A stretch of DNA of 64,000 nt from UBA6059 sp965227155 (GCA_965227155.1 OZ245731.1:1860001-1924000), one strand, 5' to 3'. Positions 8,353 to 16,572 are shown, counted from the first letter of the stretch. Notes: generated from the sequence alone by a model not told the origin. Program-made: numbers and translations.

Positions 8353-10770
8353 ATGAAGGTAAATCTATTCATCGCAGCCCTATTACTTCTTTGTTATGCG
8401 AGCCATGGGCAATCGCCGGGAGAATTGTTAGACCAACTTCAGCAGGCTAATAAAAATGATGATCCAAAGGCATTAGAAATAGCCAGAGGTTTAGTTCGAA
8501 ACGATGCTGGCAACATTATTGAAAACGATCATATCGGCATATATTTTTTTGAAATTGGACAGGCATTTTACAATAATAATCAATTGGACTCGGCAATACT
8601 TTTTTTAGAAAAAGCGATTGCCAAAGCGCACGATTCTGACGATATGCTTTTGCAGTGTAAAGGATATTTTGAATTATCTTCAATAGCGATTCAGCAATAT
8701 GATCTTTCAGCGCTAGAAAAATATAACAGCGCATTATTCAAAGCTGCAGAAAGCATTCAAAGTCAGGAGTACCTGACACGAGCATACATGCAAAAAGGGG
8801 TGATCTTTGAGTACAACAATCAATATGATTCTGCATTGCTTTTTTATGAAAAAAGTGAATCTATGGCCCGCGCTGCGGCGGATACCAGTTTCTTATTCAC
8901 AATATTACAGTCTAAAGCCACTACCTATTCAGATATGGGCCAGTATGCAGATGCCCTTATTTTGCTGGACACTATACAGTATTATCACGGTGTAAGGCAG
9001 GATACGGCCCGGCTCGCAGATGTAAGATTGAATATGGGTGTTGTTTTGAAGCGACTAGGTCAGGTAGATGCCGCACTGGAGCTTTATTTTTCGATTTTGC
9101 CCGAATACAGCAAACAAAAATACCCCGGCCGATACCCTAAGCTTTTAGCCAATATCGGTATTCTTTATCAGGGACTTAAAAACAATGAAAAAGCCATAGA
9201 ATATTTTGAAAAGGCATTGGAGAACTCAGAAAACCTGGTACAACTGGAATGTGGCGTAAGTCTGATGTATAGTATTTCGGCTATAAACTCCGGGTTATTT
9301 GATCAGGCAAAACCTTATTTAGATAAAGGCCTTAAGCTTGCCATTGAGCATCAAATCGGGAGAAGAGAAGCAGAGGCTTACTATAATTATGGTGCCTATT
9401 ATTATGAAAGAAATAAAGTCAATCCCAATAGCCTTTTCCTTGATTCAGCGCAATATTATTGGTTGCAGGCTCACGATCTCTATGAGGACATGGGCAACAA
9501 TCAGGGGCTTGTTCGCTCTAAAAAGCAATTGGCCGACCTAAGCCTTGATAGGGCTGACTATGCAAATGCAGAACGCTACCTACTTGAGGCGTATGCAATT
9601 GCCAATGAAAGCGAGTATGCCAATTTGGAAACTTCACTGCTGCTTGGGCTTAGTGAATACTACAGGCGGATAGGTAACTATCGGAAGGCTGATTTCTACA
9701 CTGTAAAATACCAGAAGCAGTCGGATCTCAATTATGCAGAAGAGCTGAATGAGCAGCTACTGGACAAGGACTTTTATTACCAATACCTGATCAAGGCAAA
9801 ACAGGACAGCCTCAATCACGATAATAAGCTAAAAATGCAGGCGTATCAGCTTGCCGAAAGTGAAAACAAATTAAACCAGCAATACATCTTTATTACACTC
9901 ATTTCCATAGCCTTATTTGTTGTCATTATCTTGCTCATCATGTTTTTGCGTAGAAATCGTCAGCTGGATCATGCCAGGATATTGATTGATCAAAAGAAGC
10001 AGGAAGTAGAAAAGCAGCGTGATGAATTGAAGGTGGCTATCGATGATTTGAGAATTGCCCAGACAAAACTCGTGAGAGCCGAACGATTGGCGGCCATTGG
10101 TTCGCTTACCCATACCATGGCACACGAGATCAATAATCCACTCAATTTTATTAAGAGCTCTGCCAAAGTTTTTGAAAAAATGCTGGAGCAGGGATATGCC
10201 GGCAAAGAAGAGGACATTGAGAAACTATTTGATGGGATTTATACGGGGGTGTCCAGAATTAGCCACATCATTAAGAATCTGTCTCATTTGGATCATAAAA
10301 TGATGGAGCAACAGCAAAGTGAGCTCTTGGAGGTCGTTGAAAAATGTGTCGCTGAAATACAAAACAAGCTGCCTCAGCATATTGATTTGCAAAATAATAT
10401 TGACCGCAGTTGTAAGCTAAGATTTGAGCCTGGCTTGTTAAAACTGGTCATTGAGCAAATATTGCAAAATGCCATTGAAGCCATTGAAAGGGATGGAGTT
10501 ATCACACTGACCATGGAAGAAGATGTAGACAATTGCTACCTGACAGTTGAAGACAATGGCCGGGGTATGACGGATGAGGTAATGCAGAAGGCATTTGATC
10601 CATTTTTCAGTACCAAGAAGGAAGTTTCCGGGGTAGGTCTGGGTTTGTATACCAGCTATACCATTTTGCGGGATCTGGGAGGTGACCTGAGTATAACTTC
10701 CAATCCCGATAGAGGTACTACAGTCAGATTAGCAATTCCTAAACTTTTAGAGCTGGAAGAGGTTCTGTGA
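8353..10770 (+). CDS. TPR-containing sensor histidine kinase
   Basis: The protein has 805 residues. A signal peptide (ending CYASHGQ) leads into about 470 residues of tetratricopeptide repeats predicted to be periplasmic. One membrane helix follows at about residues 509-530, then a coiled coil and a kinase core. The H-box is AHEINNPLNF with His591, the N-box is QILQNAIEAIE near residue 703, and the G-boxes are EDNGRGM and GVGLGLY with FDPFFSTKK. This matches the Bacteroidota TPR-HisKA-HATPase architecture. The stand-alone receiver gene 91 bases downstream is the likely partner. The signal sensed by the TPR region is unknown. Confidence 0.9.
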   Translation: MKVNLFIAALLLLCYASHGQSPGELLDQLQQANKNDDPKALEIARGLVRNDAGNIIENDHIGIYFFEIGQAFYNNNQLDSAILFLEKAIAKAHDSDDMLLQCKGYFELSSIAIQQYDLSALEKYNSALFKAAESIQSQEYLTRAYMQKGVIFEYNNQYDSALLFYEKSESMARAAADTSFLFTILQSKATTYSDMGQYADALILLDTIQYYHGVRQDTARLADVRLNMGVVLKRLGQVDAALELYFSILPEYSKQKYPGRYPKLLANIGILYQGLKNNEKAIEYFEKALENSENLVQLECGVSLMYSISAINSGLFDQAKPYLDKGLKLAIEHQIGRREAEAYYNYGAYYYERNKVNPNSLFLDSAQYYWLQAHDLYEDMGNNQGLVRSKKQLADLSLDRADYANAERYLLEAYAIANESEYANLETSLLLGLSEYYRRIGNYRKADFYTVKYQKQSDLNYAEELNEQLLDKDFYYQYLIKAKQDSLNHDNKLKMQAYQLAESENKLNQQYIFITLISIALFVVIILLIMFLRRNRQLDHARILIDQKKQEVEKQRDELKVAIDDLRIAQTKLVRAERLAAIGSLTHTMAHEINNPLNFIKSSAKVFEKMLEQGYAGKEEDIEKLFDGIYTGVSRISHIIKNLSHLDHKMMEQQQSELLEVVEKCVAEIQNKLPQHIDLQNNIDRSCKLRFEPGLLKLVIEQILQNAIEAIERDGVITLTMEEDVDNCYLTVEDNGRGMTDEVMQKAFDPFFSTKKEVSGVGLGLYTSYTILRDLGGDLSITSNPDRGTTVRLAIPKLLELEEVL

Positions 10771-10861
10771 ATTTGAAGCTATGTAGTAGATGGAATTTAA
10801 GGATTGCCAGTGTGGTTTTGTATATGAGTAACGGTTTTTTTGAAAATATAAATTCCATTGA

Positions 10862-11245
10862 ATGAATAGTGGTGATGACCCGGTAAGGAAAAAGTTGCTT
10901 TATGTAGATGATGAGAGCGTCAATCTTTACTTGTTTAAGGCCCTTTTTGATTCAAGCTTTGACATTACAACTGCCCAATCTGCTAAAGAGGGGTTGCGTA
11001 TTCTTGCAGAAGAGCCGGAGCAGTTTGATGCGGTTATCACAGACCTACGCATGCCTGAAATGGGTGGGCTGGAGTTCCTCAAAATAATGCAGGAGCAATA
11101 CCCAATGCCCAGGCGGTTTATCCTTACAGCTTATTCTTCAGATGAATTAACGGAAAGCGCTATTAAGGAAGGCCTGGCCGAACAATGCTTCAAAAAGCTG
11201 ATGGATACCGATGATATGATGGCCCAGCTTAAGGCGGTCATTTAG
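10862..11245 (+). CDS. Stand-alone response regulator receiver protein
   Basis: The 127 residues form a single REC domain with no output domain. The acidic pair Asp16/Asp17, phospho-acceptor Asp61 (VITDLRMPEMGG) and Thr89 (ILTAYSS) are present. The conserved lysine is Lys111 in CFKKL, where most receivers have a Lys-Pro pair. Stand-alone receivers act as phosphotransfer intermediates or bind a target protein. Its position after the TPR kinase suggests it is phosphorylated by that kinase. Confidence 0.88.
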   Translation: MNSGDDPVRKKLLYVDDESVNLYLFKALFDSSFDITTAQSAKEGLRILAEEPEQFDAVITDLRMPEMGGLEFLKIMQEQYPMPRRFILTAYSSDELTESAIKEGLAEQCFKKLMDTDDMMAQLKAVI

Positions 11246-11310
11246 GATTGGTGTGTTGGGCTAGCAGGAAGTCAACACCCTTCCATACACTTGCACCACC
11301 CCGACCATCC

Positions 11311-11457
11311 GCGTCATGTTGAGCGAAGTGAGGAACGAACGAGTCGAAACATCTCCCAGATGCTTGCAGCATTAAAAACCTGGTTGTGATTCTAGCAGGC
11401 TGCTTCTTTCAAGGAGATTCCTCTATTCGTCACTTCGTTCCTCAATCGGAATGACGC
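11311..11457. repeat. Inverted-repeat element, gene-free copy 1
   Basis: The element begins GCGTCATGTTGAGCGAAG and ends CAATCGGAATGACGC, giving complementary ends (GCGTCAT / ATGACGC) and partly complementary arms around a loop containing CATCTCCCAGATG and CTAGCAGGCTGC. It belongs to the same family as the copies at 11501, 12053 and 12261. Similar arrays occur widely in Bacteroidota genomes. Confidence 0.75.
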
Positions 11458-11500
11458 TGTATTACTAGCTTCACTTCATCCTGCCATCCTCCCCACACCC

Positions 11501-11992
11501 GCGTCACCTTGAGTAAACGAGCGTAGCGAGTGCATCGAAAGGTCTCCTAGATGATTGCAGTAAGAAACATCTAACTGTTTCATGCAGCCCAATAATTTCA
11601 TAAATTACCCCATCCAAAACCCCCAACACCATGCCTTACGGCGGCTCAGTGTACATCATCACCAACAAACACCACACAACGCTCTACATAGGTGCGACGG
11701 CTGAACTAGCCAATAGAATCATGGAGCATAGGGAAGGCAAATACCCGAAAAGCTTTTCAGCAAAGTACAATTTGTACAAGCTTGTTTACTTCGAGCATTA
11801 TGGTTTCATCGAGGAGGCCATCACCCGGGAAAAGCAATTGAAGAAATGGAACCGGTCCAAGAAGGAAAAGCTGATCAATGACTTTAATCCCGAGTGGCGG
11901 GATTTGTTTGAGGAGATAGTGTGATCAAATGGGCTGCACTTGTCTGGGAGATTCCTCCGCTCGTCACTACCGTTCCTCGGTCGGAATGACGC
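11501..11992 (+). mobile_element. Inverted-repeat element carrying a GIY-YIG nuclease gene
   Basis: The left arm (11501-11590) starts GCGTCACCTTGAGTAAACGA, like the left arm of the gene-free copy at 12053. The right arm (11931-11992) ends GGTCGGAATGACGC, like the right arm of that same copy. Next to the gene the arms carry a perfect 8-bp inverted repeat: TGCAGCCC at 11583-11590 and GGGCTGCA at 11931-11938. The GIY-YIG gene therefore occupies the place of the short loop in the gene-free copies. I infer an autonomous, nuclease-bearing version of the repeat; mobility has not been shown. Confidence 0.6.
11631..11924 (+). CDS. GIY-YIG nuclease family protein
   Basis: This 97-residue single-domain protein has the GIY-YIG signature split as VYIITN and LYIG near its N-terminus, then a conserved Arg (ANRIMEHREG), Tyr/Phe residues, and Glu in AITREKQLKKWNR. 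This is the small UPF0213-like group of uncharacterised GIY-YIG proteins. The family cuts DNA in homing endonucleases, UvrC and SLX1. No DNA-binding partner domain is present. The gene lies inside the arms of an inverted-repeat element, so its likely target is DNA of that element; this is inference. Confidence 0.85.
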   Translation: MPYGGSVYIITNKHHTTLYIGATAELANRIMEHREGKYPKSFSAKYNLYKLVYFEHYGFIEEAITREKQLKKWNRSKKEKLINDFNPEWRDLFEEIV

Positions 11993-12052
11993 TGTGGCTC
12001 AGGCTTTCTGCCTCCTCCAAACCTCACCGCTCCTGCATCACCACGATCAACC

Positions 12053-12200
12053 GCGTCACCTTGAGTAAACGAGCGCAGCGAGTGCATCGAAAGGTCTCCC
12101 CGATGCTAGCAGCAATAAAAACCTGCTTTTGATTCTAGCAGGCTGCTCTTTTCGGGGAGATTCCTCCGCTCCGGCCTGTGGCCTCCGGTCGGAATGACGC
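12053..12200. repeat. Inverted-repeat element, gene-free copy 2
   Basis: Runs from GCGTCACCTTGAGTAAACGA to GGTCGGAATGACGC. The loop holds GCTAGCAGC and CTAGCAGGCTGC, and the flanking arms contain TCTCCCCGA and TCGGGGAGA, a 9-bp complementary pair. The spacer before it (TCCAAACCTCACCGCTCC) recurs before the next copy, so the elements form a loose tandem array. Confidence 0.75.
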
Positions 12201-12260
12201 TGTGGTTCGAGCTTTCTACCTACTCCAAACCTCACCGCTCCCGCATCACCCCGACTATCC

Positions 12261-12316
12261 GCGTCATGTCGAGCGAAGTGAGGAACGAACAAGTCGAGAC
12301 ATCTCCCCGATGTTAG
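12261..12316. repeat. Inverted-repeat element, left half only
   Basis: GCGTCATGTCGAGCGAAGTG up to CATCTCCCCGATGTTAGCAC is the left arm of the same element. The right arm is missing, and the sequence runs on into the 3' flank of the small holin-like gene. This copy is truncated. Confidence 0.7.
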
Positions 12317-12352
12317 CACCTATAATCCCCCCAACACTAGCACCAACAAAAC

Positions 12353-12649
12353 TCACTTACCCTCACCCAATGGATCCATGGCCTTCACGATCTTCATGGT
12401 TTCTACACTTACCGTGCATACGCGCTTGGTGTAGGCATCACCCTGGGCCATTTCAGCTTTGATGATATCGGCGCGGCTGGTCAGCTCCTGCCGGTAGGTT
12501 TCCTCCAGCTGCTGCTCTTTTTGCATCAGCATGGATTCCATTTCCAGCTTGAAGCGCTGCTTCTCTTCGGGGCTGAGTTTGAATTGGTCGATGATGTCGC
12601 CCACACCCTGAAATAAATTGCCGCCAAGTAGTTTATCGAATAAGCCCAT
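12353..12649 (-). CDS. Small protein resembling the N-terminal part of a phage/GTA-type holin, probably truncated
   Basis: The 98 residues begin MGLFDKLLGG, followed by a charged helix (SPEEKQRFKLEME, then QQLEETYRQEL) and ADIIKAEMAQGDAYTKR. In three-helix holins of the GTA_holin_3TM kind a similar amphipathic region precedes an RP motif and two or three membrane helices. Here the frame ends soon after YTKR with no membrane segment. The 3' end lies about 40 bases from a truncated repeat element, so loss of the C-terminus by rearrangement is plausible. It could also be an unrelated small coiled-coil protein. Confidence 0.4.
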   Translation of the reverse strand: MGLFDKLLGGNLFQGVGDIIDQFKLSPEEKQRFKLEMESMLMQKEQQLEETYRQELTSRADIIKAEMAQGDAYTKRVCTVSVETMKIVKAMDPLGEGK

Positions 12650-12955
12650 CGGTCTGAATGGTAATTACGCACTCAAATTGAGAGAGAAAAGGATGGGTTA
12701 CAAGTACGGTTTACCCAAAATCTGAACAATGGATAATCAGGGAAATTGTTGTACTATTCGACTAATATTACGAATCAGTATAGAAAAACCGATTAATAAT
12801 TCATTTAATATTTAAAATTATAACAATTGGTGAAAAAATAATTCCCGGACTTAATCTTCAGGAAACATTGAAAGCACAAAAATACTCCCAAAGTGGTATT
12901 TCAAAGCCCATAATATTTGTAGAATTTTAGTCTGAACTAAACAACCTAAAACACT
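12650..12955. other. AT-rich intergenic region without a recognised gene
   Basis: A divergent spacer between the holin-like gene and the 120-residue hypothetical gene. It is AT-rich and contains TAATATTTG at 12911-12919, one base off the spacing of the Bacteroidota -7 box, which may belong to the promoter of the rightward gene. Nothing else was recognised. Confidence 0.4.
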
Positions 12956-13318
12956 ATGGCAAATCAAGGTAAATTTATTACCCCTGAGCAGGCTAAGGCC
13001 GCTTATGAACGATACCAAAAGGAAAAGCCGGGTGCTAAGGCTTTAGGGCATGTCTATGACCTGAGCAAGGTGCAGGAGGTGATGCAAAATATTGAAGCCT
13101 ACAACCGCGATCATGCCGGCAACCCTGTAGAGGCACTACGGTTGTACCTAAGCTGGGATGAAGAAAGCCCGCATGAAGACAAGACAGACATTATCTTTGT
13201 ACCCATAACAAAAGATGGCAAGGATATTATTGATATGGATTCATCTGTGGCACCACAGAAGCCCACTGGTGGGGATGTGTTGGCTAGAGGATTACCTTGC
13301 CCAAAATACTGCGATTAA
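12956..13318 (+). CDS. Conserved hypothetical cytoplasmic protein
   Basis: The 120 residues contain no signal peptide or membrane segment. The N-terminus (ITPEQAKAAYERYQKEKPGAKALG) looks helical, and the middle (VEALRLYLSWDEES, then TDIIFVPITKDG) looks like alternating strands. The C-terminus carries two cysteines in LPCPKYCD, a possible metal or disulfide site. I do not recognise the family. It lies 8 bases upstream of the preferred start of the first seven-helix protein in the same direction, so co-transcription with the signalling genes is likely. Confidence 0.6.
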   Translation: MANQGKFITPEQAKAAYERYQKEKPGAKALGHVYDLSKVQEVMQNIEAYNRDHAGNPVEALRLYLSWDEESPHEDKTDIIFVPITKDGKDIIDMDSSVAPQKPTGGDVLARGLPCPKYCD

Positions 13319-13326
13319 TTAACGGA

Positions 13327-13965
13327 ATGCACACTTATTCCTATTATATAGTATTTATTGGGGACTGTTCTGAAATAGTCCTCTTTTTTTTATTTCTATT
13401 ATTTCTTGGGAGGACCAGAAAATATCCCTGGCTACTTGCATTGGTTGCCTCAATAGCCACATTGACTGGACTCACCATGCTCCTTAGTGCATTTAAAATA
13501 AATAACCTTTGGGTCTATCACTTGATTGGGCTTGTTGAGCTTATCCTGATTCAAGGGTTTTACAAACGCCTACATCTTCCACGCTGGACTAATGTTGTTT
13601 TTTCAATTGTCTTAATATATTACTTGTTTGATAGTTTTTTTATTGAGTCTCTTCTTGAAATGAATGCCTTGGGAAGAAGCATATCCACACTTTATTTACT
13701 CGCTTTAAACCTATACTTTTATTTATATACTTATCAAAAAGAAGAAATTTTTGAGGTCAGTAAGTCTTTGGTCTTCTTTTTTAATGTAGGCCTTACCTTT
13801 TACTTGGCAGGTTCATTTTTTGCCTTTCTGATGTCTAATGAAATTATGTTTACATCAACAGACACATCAGATTTCTTCTATCATGGATGGGTGTTGCACA
13901 GCATGGCGCAAGTCATCAAAAATATAATCATTGGTGTCGCTTTAATTAAATTAGGGAAGCGATAA
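13327..13965 (+). CDS. Seven-helix integral membrane protein, tandem paralogue A
   Basis: I choose the Met at 13327 rather than an upstream Met inside the previous gene, because MHTYSYYIVFIGD then aligns with the start of the paralogue at 13992. The protein of about 212 residues has seven hydrophobic segments and short loops. Blocks shared with the paralogue include NLWVYHLIGL, GRSISTLYL, FYHGW and the C-terminus VALIKLGKR. It lacks known enzymatic motifs. The following short kinase has almost no sensor region, so a role as membrane receptor is possible but unproven. Confidence 0.75.
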   Translation: MHTYSYYIVFIGDCSEIVLFFLFLLFLGRTRKYPWLLALVASIATLTGLTMLLSAFKINNLWVYHLIGLVELILIQGFYKRLHLPRWTNVVFSIVLIYYLFDSFFIESLLEMNALGRSISTLYLLALNLYFYLYTYQKEEIFEVSKSLVFFFNVGLTFYLAGSFFAFLMSNEIMFTSTDTSDFFYHGWVLHSMAQVIKNIIIGVALIKLGKR

Positions 13966-13991
13966 TGCCTTGTTTTATGGTAGAATAAACT

Positions 13992-14639
13992 ATGGGTTTT
14001 TTTGATGCTCTTTATTTAATAGTCACAATTAGTGACTATACCGAACTAATTCCATTAGTACTGTTCCTGTCGTTTACTCAGAGCAGAAAGGAGCACAGGT
14101 GGCTATTTTATTATTCATCGGTGCTGTTTTTATTATATCTGGTTGCTGATTTTCTTTCCAGCTCAGGCACTAACAATATGTGGGTTTATCACCTTATAGG
14201 GCTTTTTGAACTCATAGCATTATCTTTTTACTATCATAGCCAGGTAAGGCAATCAAAAGTTTTGAAAATTATCTTTCTTGTGGTCATTTCATTTTACTTG
14301 GTAGATAGTGTCTTTATTAGCGGTATAAAAGCTATGAATTCCATTGGAAGAAGCTTGTCTACGCTATTTCTAATTGGGTTGAATATGAACTATTATTTTG
14401 AACTATACAAAAGTGAATCTATCATTAAACTCAACCTTTTTATCCCCTTTTGGTACAATGCTGCATTATCATTTTATCTGAGCTTTTCTTTTTTCGCCTT
14501 TTTATTATCCAATCAATTTCTTGTCGAAAATTATAATATGTATGATTTATTTTACCATGGCTGGACATTTCATAGCATTGGCATTATTATAAAAAACCTC
14601 ATCATGGGGATTGCTTTAATTAAATTAGGGAAGCGATAA
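13992..14639 (+). CDS. Seven-helix integral membrane protein, tandem paralogue B
   Basis: This 215-residue paralogue of the preceding gene has seven predicted membrane helices and the same conserved blocks (NMWVYHLIGL, NSIGRSLSTL, FYHGWTFHS, ALIKLGKR). About 25 identical bases span the 3' coding ends and stop codons of both copies, and similarity continues into the downstream spacer (TTTATGGTAG in both), which indicates a recent duplication or gene conversion. The function is unknown. It lies 48 bases before the histidine kinase. Confidence 0.75.
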   Translation: MGFFDALYLIVTISDYTELIPLVLFLSFTQSRKEHRWLFYYSSVLFLLYLVADFLSSSGTNNMWVYHLIGLFELIALSFYYHSQVRQSKVLKIIFLVVISFYLVDSVFISGIKAMNSIGRSLSTLFLIGLNMNYYFELYKSESIIKLNLFIPFWYNAALSFYLSFSFFAFLLSNQFLVENYNMYDLFYHGWTFHSIGIIIKNLIMGIALIKLGKR

Positions 14640-14687
14640 TCCTTTACTTTATGGTAGGATATTACGGAAAGGCTTTCTCCAACAAAA

Positions 14688-15455
14688 ATGAGTAACGAAG
14701 CAATAATATTGGTTATCGGTACACTGGGCATGGTTTTCATGGCAGGGGGCCTGGTATTGTTTGCTTTTTTCTACCAGCAAAAGATGAATCGCAAGCAGCT
14801 GGAGCTCAGGGAAACCAAGGCCATGCTCAACGATATGGAGCTTACGGCCACCTACCAGTTTCTGGAAGGCCAGCAAGAAGAAAAAAAACGTATCGCTGCG
14901 GAACTGCACGATCAGATAGGCAGTCAGCTGGCGATACTAAGGCTACAGCTTTCAGAAAAACTCAACCATGATGCTGCATTCGGGGAGCATTTTATAGAGG
15001 CGGTAAACCACATATTGCAAATGGTAAGAGGTGTATCACACGACCTGAACCGAGGTGTTTTTCATGGCCAAAAGCTTAATGAGGCCATAGAGATGATCGT
15101 AGATCAGATCAGTGGGCACACAAACATGCGTATTGACTATGCCAGTAGTGGTATTGAAGACCTGGGTTCTGAGCAGTTGGGCATTGCCCTTTTTCGCATC
15201 ATTCAGGAGCTGATCAGCAATACCCTGAAATATGCAGGAGCCACCCAGATTCATATTGACCTCAATTATTTTAAAGGGGAATACCTCACCCTGATTTACC
15301 AGGATGATGGAAGGGGATTCGATACCGATATTCATAATAATGGTATGGGGCATGCCTCTATTCGCAATCGCTTAGCTCCTTTTGATGGCAAATTTTTTAT
15401 AAATTCCACCCCCGGCAAAGGCGTGGAGGCCGTCGTGGAAATAAACCAGCTATGA
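14688..15455 (+). CDS. Short NarL-type (HisKA_3) sensor histidine kinase
   Basis: The protein of 255 residues has one membrane helix at about residues 5-28 and no other input domain. The dimerisation helix contains the HisKA_3 H-box AAELHDQIGSQL with His74. The ATPase domain shows the N-box IIQELISNTLKYA and the G-box YQDDGRGFD, then GMGHASIRNR. With so little sensor it probably receives its signal from another protein, possibly the seven-helix pair upstream. It overlaps the next gene by 4 bases (ATGA), so kinase and regulator are co-translated. Confidence 0.9.
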   Translation: MSNEAIILVIGTLGMVFMAGGLVLFAFFYQQKMNRKQLELRETKAMLNDMELTATYQFLEGQQEEKKRIAAELHDQIGSQLAILRLQLSEKLNHDAAFGEHFIEAVNHILQMVRGVSHDLNRGVFHGQKLNEAIEMIVDQISGHTNMRIDYASSGIEDLGSEQLGIALFRIIQELISNTLKYAGATQIHIDLNYFKGEYLTLIYQDDGRGFDTDIHNNGMGHASIRNRLAPFDGKFFINSTPGKGVEAVVEINQL

Positions 15456-16090
15456 GAAAACCCATAAGACTACTGGTGGCGGATGATCAGCCACTCATTC
15501 TTGACGGTATTACGGCGGTTCTGAAAAGGGATCCCAGACTTGATATTGTAAAGACCTGCCTGAATGGTGAGGAGGTAATCGATTATTTCAAGGGTAAGAA
15601 AAAGCTACCGGTTGATATTGCCATTCTGGATATCAATATGCCCAAAAAAAATGGACTGGATTGCATGGAATACCTCAGTGAGCGATTTCCGGAGCTCAAG
15701 GTGATCTTTTTGACCATTTACCAGGAAGAATTTGTGATTCGCAGGATGATGGAGTTGGGTGCCAAAGCATTTCTGCTGAAAAATACACATTCCCAAAACC
15801 TGCTCCATACCATTCAGGTGGTAGACATTGGCTTTACCTATTTTGATGAGGTAGAGGAAATCATACAGCAGAAAAAATATGACCATGCTACTTTTAAAAT
15901 CTCCAACCGAGAGCGTGAGATCATTGGACTTATTGTTCAGGGCTTGTCCTCTCCCGAAATCAGCGAGAAGCTTTCCCTCTCTGAGCATACCATAAAAACC
16001 CACCGGCGCAATATCATGAAGAAGCTCAATTTTAATAATTCTGCGCAGCTGGTTTCCTTTGCTAAGTCCTCCGGCATTATACCGGAATAG
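15452..16090 (+). CDS. NarL/FixJ family response regulator
   Basis: The 212 residues comprise a receiver domain (Asp11/Asp12, phospho-acceptor Asp60 in ILDINMPKKNG, Lys in FLLKN) and a C-terminal LuxR-type HTH: NREREIIGLIVQGLSSPEI followed by LSEHTIKTHRRNIMKKL. It should bind DNA and control transcription once phosphorylated by the kinase encoded immediately upstream, whose stop codon it overlaps. Target genes cannot be inferred. Confidence 0.93.
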   Translation: MRKPIRLLVADDQPLILDGITAVLKRDPRLDIVKTCLNGEEVIDYFKGKKKLPVDIAILDINMPKKNGLDCMEYLSERFPELKVIFLTIYQEEFVIRRMMELGAKAFLLKNTHSQNLLHTIQVVDIGFTYFDEVEEIIQQKKYDHATFKISNREREIIGLIVQGLSSPEISEKLSLSEHTIKTHRRNIMKKLNFNNSAQLVSFAKSSGIIPE

Positions 16091-16131
16091 CCGCTCATTT
16101 CATTTCTGGGATTTATCCCTTATATTGGTTT

Positions 16132-16431
16132 ATGGATGAAATCACATTAATCAACTTACTCAATAAGCTGGTAGAAGAACAGCCACAGACTACCTGGTCC
16201 ATCAAATGTCATTACCAGGATGGTATGGGCACCACTACACTGGAGGTTAGAATACTCGATACACATCCTGAATTACTGCGGGGGAAGATCATTTTTCAGA
16301 TGGAAAATGGGAAAATCAGCTTTTTCAAATACCAGGGTTTTCATCCGGCGGTAACTCCCGAGCACATCACCGATTTAATTTTGGATATCATCAATTACGA
16401 AAGAGCCCGACAATTGGCCTTAAGTAATTAA
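16132..16431 (+). CDS. Hypothetical small protein
   Basis: This 99-residue protein has no signal peptide, membrane helix or known motif. The predicted alternation is helix (EITLINLLNKLVEEQ), strands (TTWSIKCHYQ, TTLEVRIL, KIIFQMENGKISFFKYQ) and a C-terminal helix (EHITDLILDIINYERARQ). It starts 41 bases after the response regulator stop codon on the same strand, so it may be the last gene of that transcript. The family is not recognised. Confidence 0.55.
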   Translation: MDEITLINLLNKLVEEQPQTTWSIKCHYQDGMGTTTLEVRILDTHPELLRGKIIFQMENGKISFFKYQGFHPAVTPEHITDLILDIINYERARQLALSN

Positions 16432-16489
16432 TTCTCCTACGTAAAGATGCGTTTTAAACCCAGATTGTATGGCCCACCATCGAGTCAAT

Positions 16490-16572
16490 GCTATTAAGCT
16501 AAGCGCAAATTGTCTCTCTCATTGAGAGGGTTAGATAGAGGCACAAAAAATAAAACTGCTTAGTCTAATAGC
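16490..16572. repeat. 83-bp MITE-like element with terminal inverted repeats
   Basis: The left end GCTATTAAGCTAAGC (16490-16504) and the right end GCTTAGTCTAATAGC (16558-16572) are inverted copies with 13 of 15 matches. The interior contains the hairpin CTCTCTCATTGAGAG and then TTAGATAGAGG. There is no coding capacity. Partial relatives are at 3751-3818 and 6561-6600. Confidence 0.6.

Noticed and set aside
11884..12319. Minus-strand frames with the shared text GDAGAVRFG
   Set aside because: They are translations of the palindromic elements and their spacers, not genes; the shared text merely reflects the repeated DNA.
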